A DNA stretch of 17,220 bases from Rhodoluna sp. GTDB taxonomy: Bacteria > Actinomycetota > Actinomycetes > Actinomycetales > Microbacteriaceae. This document shows positions 13,968 to 17,220 of the stretch, one piece after another (the first letter of the stretch is position 1; every line of letters starts with the position of its first letter). The notes beneath the pieces are model-generated. The model was not told the DNA's origin. It searched no databases and saw only the letters and a list, made by a program, of their open reading frames with translations. A program made the position numbers and the translations under genes. The stretch lies in the NCBI GenBank assembly GCA_016462375.1, contig JAEMTJ010000027.1, positions 1-17,220 of the forward strand, given 5' to 3'.

Positions 13968-16957
13968 TGGCCACGGTTCCCTCTGGTTCCTCGCTGGCGA
14001 CGCTTGCAAGGTATGGCTTTGTTGACCTTGAAGCCACAATTACAAAGCTAGACAAACTTGTTGCTCTAGTTGGCGATGCCGGACGATCCGCGCTTGCCTG
14101 TCTAACCAAGGCAGCTTCTCCAGATTTAGCTCTAGACCAACTTATTTTGTTAGCTGAGTTAGACAAGAGCAAGATCAAAAGGCTCCTCAGCAAAGAGGAC
14201 TCAGGTACCCGCTTAGCTAAAGTGCTAGGCGCATCCACCGCTCTCTATGATCACTTGCAGCGAAATCTTCAGGATTTGGAATTATTCGAGAAGAATCAGA
14301 GTTCATTACCCAGCAAGACAAATTTCGATACGAACTTCGCATCATCTTTTTCGGGACTAGCAAAGTTAGAGTTTCATTCAGCGCAATACATAAGTGCTCT
14401 GAGAAGTACATACCGCACAAATCTGCTGCGCATAGCAATTTACGATCTTTCGCAAACAGAACCAGCATTGGCAATTCAAAAAGTATCGGCAGCTCTTGCC
14501 GACCTTGCAGCAAGTGCGCTCGATGCTGGGCTGGTGATCGCACGTAGAGAACTTGTTGAGACGGCAGAGTTCGGTGTCCATAGCCTGGAAGAAGTTGCCG
14601 CTACGCGTTTAGCAATTATCGGCATGGGTAAGGGTGGAGCGAGGGAACTCAATTACATTTCAGATGTTGATGTTATTTACGTTGCGGAATCTGACTCGTT
14701 AGAAACAGAACGATTGTTAACCATTGCCACTAGGCTCGCCACTCGCATGATGAGAGCAATCGATTCCAACAACACTGAACCTGCACTTTGGCAGGTAGAT
14801 GCCAACCTAAGGCCAGAAGGTAAATCGGGCGCATTGGTTAGAACGCTGGATTCACATCAGGCTTACTATGCCCGATGGGCAGAGAACTGGGAGTTCCAAG
14901 CACTGCTAAAAGCGAGGCCATTTGCTGGGGATATGGAATTGGCAAACAGATACTTTGAAGTAATCAATCCACTTGTCTGGCAGTCAACTCAACGCGAGAA
15001 CTTCGTTGAATCCGTGCAAAGAATGCGTGAACGAGTTAGTTCAAACATTCCTGCTGATGAAGCCGAATGGCAGATCAAACTTGGTGTCGGTGGGCTTAGG
15101 GACATCGAATTCACAGTCCAACTGCTGCAACTGGTGCACGGTAGGAGTGATGAATCTTTGCGCATGCCCGATACCATTTCAGCCATAGACGCTTTAGCAG
15201 CTGCTGGATACATCGGTCGTGCCGAAGCTAATGAGTTTTCGTCACACTACAAGTTTCTCCGTCTACTAGAACATCGAATTCAACTGCGACAGATGCGCAG
15301 AACTCATTTGATGCCACAGGATGAACTTGTTCAAAGAGCTATCGCTAGGACAGTTCGGCCGGATTGGAGTGCGGGAGATTTACTAAAACGTTGGGGGGAA
15401 GTAAAGGTTCAAGTACGTTCTCTTCATCAAAAAATCTTTTATAGACCGCTCTTGGCAGCAGTTTCCAAAGCCAGTGGAGAATTTGAGATCACCAGCAATC
15501 AAGCAGTTGACCGTCTGTCAGCAATTGGTTTTCTAGACCCACAGGGAGCGCTCACTCACATAAACGCGTTAACCGCAGGTCTATCCAGGCGTGCACAAAT
15601 TCAAAGACAGCTTCTGCCGGTGCTCTTGCAATGGTTTGCCGAAGGAACAGACCCAGACGCAGCTATTCTGGCGTTCAGAAGGTTAAGTGAGAACCTCGGT
15701 GAATCGCACTGGTACCTGCGAATGCTCAGAGATTCAAGTGGTGCTGCCGAGCGCATGACCATCGCCTTATCCACTAGCAAACTAGCAACTTCATTGCTGG
15801 AACTCATTCCTGAAGGCGCCGCCTGGTTTGAAGATCTCAGCCAACTGGAGCCGCAGAGCCTTGATGAGCTCATCGCTCAATCGCAATCGTTGTCCACACG
15901 TCATGACAGCACCGAGGAGTTTGCTAAATCGATTAGGCACATCAGAAGACGTGAAACTCTGCGTCTAGCTTTAGGAGCTGTTGTCGGCGAGTTGACGTTG
16001 AACCAGCTTGGTAAGGGCCTGACCGATCTCACGCAGTGGTATCTAGCCTCATTGGCTGAGGAATTGATTGCAAGTATGCAGCATAATCAAGAGAAGGTTT
16101 CGGACCTGCTTGATTTTGGGATTATTGCCATGGGTAGGTTCGGTGGTGGGGAATTAGGTTTTGGCAGCGATGCCGATGTCATGTTTGTTTACGAACCGAA
16201 GCAAACCATTCCGGTGGCAATCGCGCAGAAGGCTGCTGAATTAGTTATTTCTGAAATCAAGCGTTTGTCAGCGGACCCACAACTTGAATTTGAACTAGAC
16301 ATGGGTCTAAGACCTGAGGGTAAGAATGGTGCTGTAGCTAGATCGTTGGAATCATACTCTGCATACTATTCACGATGGGCAGATATATGGGAAAACCAAG
16401 CACTGCTTAGAGCAAGGATGTTCTTCGGCAGCGCTGAGTTGCAAATCGGCTTTAATGAGCTGGTTGATAAGTATCGCTACCCAGCTGAGTTCTCGAACGC
16501 ATCAATTATCGAAATACGTAGAATCAAGGCTCGTGTCGAGACAGAAAGACTTCCACAGGGAGCAGATGCAAAACGCCATCTAAAACTTGGCCGCGGGTCT
16601 TTAAGCGATATCGAATGGCTAGTTCAACTAATTCAACTCAAATTTGGCAATGCTCATCCAGCAATTAGAACACCCAAGACTCTAGAGGCTTTAGAAGCTT
16701 GTGTCAGTTCTGGATTGCTAGCGGCCCACGATGCCAGGGTGTTAGAGGAGGCATGGCTACTGACCTCCCGTATTCGCTCTGCTGCGGTGCTGTGGTCAAA
16801 TAAGAGATCTGATGTATTGCCAATTGATCGCAAGCAACTAGAAGGTATGTCAAGAATTTTAGAATATCCAAGGGGGAGCGCTAGCAAGCTCGAGGAAGAC
16901 TACTTAGCTTTCACTCGAAGGTCGCGAATGGTTTTTGAGAGATTGTTCTTTCAGTAA
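13967..16957 (+). CDS. glnE: Glutamine synthetase adenylyltransferase / deadenylylase, bifunctional
   Basis: 996 residues from ATG 13967, which overlaps the glnA2 stop (TAATG); an in-frame start at 13904 lies inside glnA2 and is rejected. Two nucleotidyltransferase halves are visible. The N-terminal one has GMGKGGARELNYISDVDV (219-236; Asp233, Asp235), followed by LRPEGKSGALVR and RWAENWEFQALLKARPFAG. The C-terminal one has AMGRFGGGELGFGSDADV (721-738; Asp735, Asp737), followed by LRPEGKNGAVAR and RWADIWENQALLRARMFFG. By analogy with E. coli GlnE the first removes AMP from glutamine synthetase and the second adds it. In actinobacteria the deadenylylating role is still linked to PII signalling. 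Likely substrate: GlnA1, encoded just downstream on the other strand. Confidence 0.96.
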   Translation: MATVPSGSSLATLARYGFVDLEATITKLDKLVALVGDAGRSALACLTKAASPDLALDQLILLAELDKSKIKRLLSKEDSGTRLAKVLGASTALYDHLQRNLQDLELFEKNQSSLPSKTNFDTNFASSFSGLAKLEFHSAQYISALRSTYRTNLLRIAIYDLSQTEPALAIQKVSAALADLAASALDAGLVIARRELVETAEFGVHSLEEVAATRLAIIGMGKGGARELNYISDVDVIYVAESDSLETERLLTIATRLATRMMRAIDSNNTEPALWQVDANLRPEGKSGALVRTLDSHQAYYARWAENWEFQALLKARPFAGDMELANRYFEVINPLVWQSTQRENFVESVQRMRERVSSNIPADEAEWQIKLGVGGLRDIEFTVQLLQLVHGRSDESLRMPDTISAIDALAAAGYIGRAEANEFSSHYKFLRLLEHRIQLRQMRRTHLMPQDELVQRAIARTVRPDWSAGDLLKRWGEVKVQVRSLHQKIFYRPLLAAVSKASGEFEITSNQAVDRLSAIGFLDPQGALTHINALTAGLSRRAQIQRQLLPVLLQWFAEGTDPDAAILAFRRLSENLGESHWYLRMLRDSSGAAERMTIALSTSKLATSLLELIPEGAAWFEDLSQLEPQSLDELIAQSQSLSTRHDSTEEFAKSIRHIRRRETLRLALGAVVGELTLNQLGKGLTDLTQWYLASLAEELIASMQHNQEKVSDLLDFGIIAMGRFGGGELGFGSDADVMFVYEPKQTIPVAIAQKAAELVISEIKRLSADPQLEFELDMGLRPEGKNGAVARSLESYSAYYSRWADIWENQALLRARMFFGSAELQIGFNELVDKYRYPAEFSNASIIEIRRIKARVETERLPQGADAKRHLKLGRGSLSDIEWLVQLIQLKFGNAHPAIRTPKTLEALEACVSSGLLAAHDARVLEEAWLLTSRIRSAAVLWSNKRSDVLPIDRKQLEGMSRILEYPRGSASKLEEDYLAFTRRSRMVFERLFFQ

Positions 16958-16967
16958 TTGTTAAAGC

Positions 16968-17000
16968 AAAACGGGCCATCATTTCTGATGACCCGTTTTT
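16968..17000. terminator. Bidirectional intrinsic terminator between glnE and glnA1
   Basis: AAAACGGG-C-CATCA (16968-16981), loop TTTC, then TGATG-A-CCCGTTTT (16986-16999): 13 pairs with one C/A mismatch. A T-run (16996-17000) follows on the plus strand, and the A-run at the left arm gives a T-run on the minus strand. It can therefore end both the glnA2-glnE transcript and the convergent glnA1 transcript. It starts 10 bases after the glnE stop and 11 bases before the glnA1 stop. Confidence 0.88.
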
Positions 17001-17010
17001 ACTGTTAGGA

Positions 17011-17220
17011 CTAAACGCCGTAGTAAAGCTCGAATTCGTATGGATGAGGACGCTGAGCGAAAGGTTTGATTTCCTTCTCGCGCTTGTAATCAATCCATGT
17101 CTCGATTAGATCCTTGGTAAACACATCTCCCTGAAGCAGGTAGTCGTGGTCAGCTTCAAGAGCCTTCAGAACGTCTTCAAGTGAACCTGGAACCTGAGGG
17201 ATGTTCTTGGCTTCCTCTGG
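17011..17220 (-). CDS. glnA1: Glutamine synthetase type I, GlnA1 class (C-terminal 69 residues only)
   Basis: Reading the minus strand from the right edge gives PEEAKNIPQVPGSLEDVLKA, then LEADHDYLLQGDVFTKDL, IETWIDYKREKE and a final RPHPYEFELYYGV before TAG at 17013-17011. This is the conserved C-terminus of the main adenylylatable glutamine synthetase of actinobacteria. The NLYDL adenylylation loop normally lies right before PEEAKNIP, so the key tyrosine would fall just beyond the window edge and cannot be confirmed here. The gene converges with glnE across the terminator at 16968-17000, the same glnA1/glnE/glnA2 grouping known from mycobacteria. Confidence 0.95.
   Translation of the reverse strand, partial: PEEAKNIPQVPGSLEDVLKALEADHDYLLQGDVFTKDLIETWIDYKREKEIKPFAQRPHPYEFELYYGV

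Noticed and set aside
1..17220. Search for a defence system, prophage, integron or insertion sequence
   Set aside because: No transposase, integrase, restriction, toxin-antitoxin or attachment-site pattern was seen; every gene is housekeeping or conserved actinobacterial.

Overview
The window looks like the chromosome of a small-genome actinobacterium with moderate GC (about 45-50% by eye, not counted). The family-level guess is Microbacteriaceae, possibly a freshwater Luna-type lineage. The evidence for an actinobacterium is the AhpE-type peroxiredoxin beside aceE, the GlnA2-GlnE-GlnA1 nitrogen cluster, polyphosphate glucokinase, a type Ic methionine aminopeptidase, and the fused RNase H/histidine-phosphatase protein. 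The gene order aceE, ahpE, nif3, zinc-ribbon protein, RNase H-phosphatase, panB, glnA2, glnE, glnA1 matches, from memory, the Mycobacterium tuberculosis order running from Rv2241 down to Rv2220. This is therefore conserved core chromosome. I see no insertion sequence, phage, CRISPR array or defence island.

Layout. At 1-2174 (minus) lies the 5' part of aceE, which continues off the left edge. It diverges from ahpE (2327-2791, plus) across a 152-bp spacer with nested inverted repeats. A tRNA-Val(TAC) follows at 2840-2912, flanked by two hairpins. Then comes a tightly packed plus-strand operon of four genes: an NCS1-like membrane protein with a long acidic N-terminal extension (2971-5100), a Nif3-family metalloprotein (5100-5933), a coiled-coil C4 zinc-ribbon protein (5944-6657) and the RNase H/phosphatase fusion (6654-7844). 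The RNase P RNA gene (about 7883-8233) comes next and runs head-on into the end of ppgK.

The minus-strand pair map-ppgK (9870-8234) diverges from a short SPOR-like gene (9925-10119). That gene meets panB (10932-10120, minus) end to end with no gap. nadE (12596-10935, minus) lies directly upstream of panB, and the two probably form a cofactor operon (NAD and pantothenate/CoA). nadE diverges from glnA2 (12630-13967, plus) across only about 33 bp, where the two candidate -10 boxes overlap. glnE (13967-16957) overlaps glnA2 by one base. A bidirectional terminator then separates it from the 3' end of glnA1 (17220-17011, minus), which runs off the right edge.

How the genes fit together. GlnA1 and GlnA2 make glutamine. 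GlnE adenylylates glutamine synthetase to control it. NadE uses glutamine as its ammonia source and is transcribed away from glnA2. AceE is the E1 of pyruvate dehydrogenase. PpgK feeds glycolysis from polyphosphate. RNase P RNA and the RNase H fusion belong to RNA processing.

I did not find a clearly undescribed system. The features most worth a second look are the acidic extension of the NCS1-like protein with its repeated Ser-Trp-Phe motif, the overlapping bidirectional -10 element between nadE and glnA2, the compact promoter/hairpin after the tRNA (apparently a leaderless start), and the competing helices upstream of ahpE.
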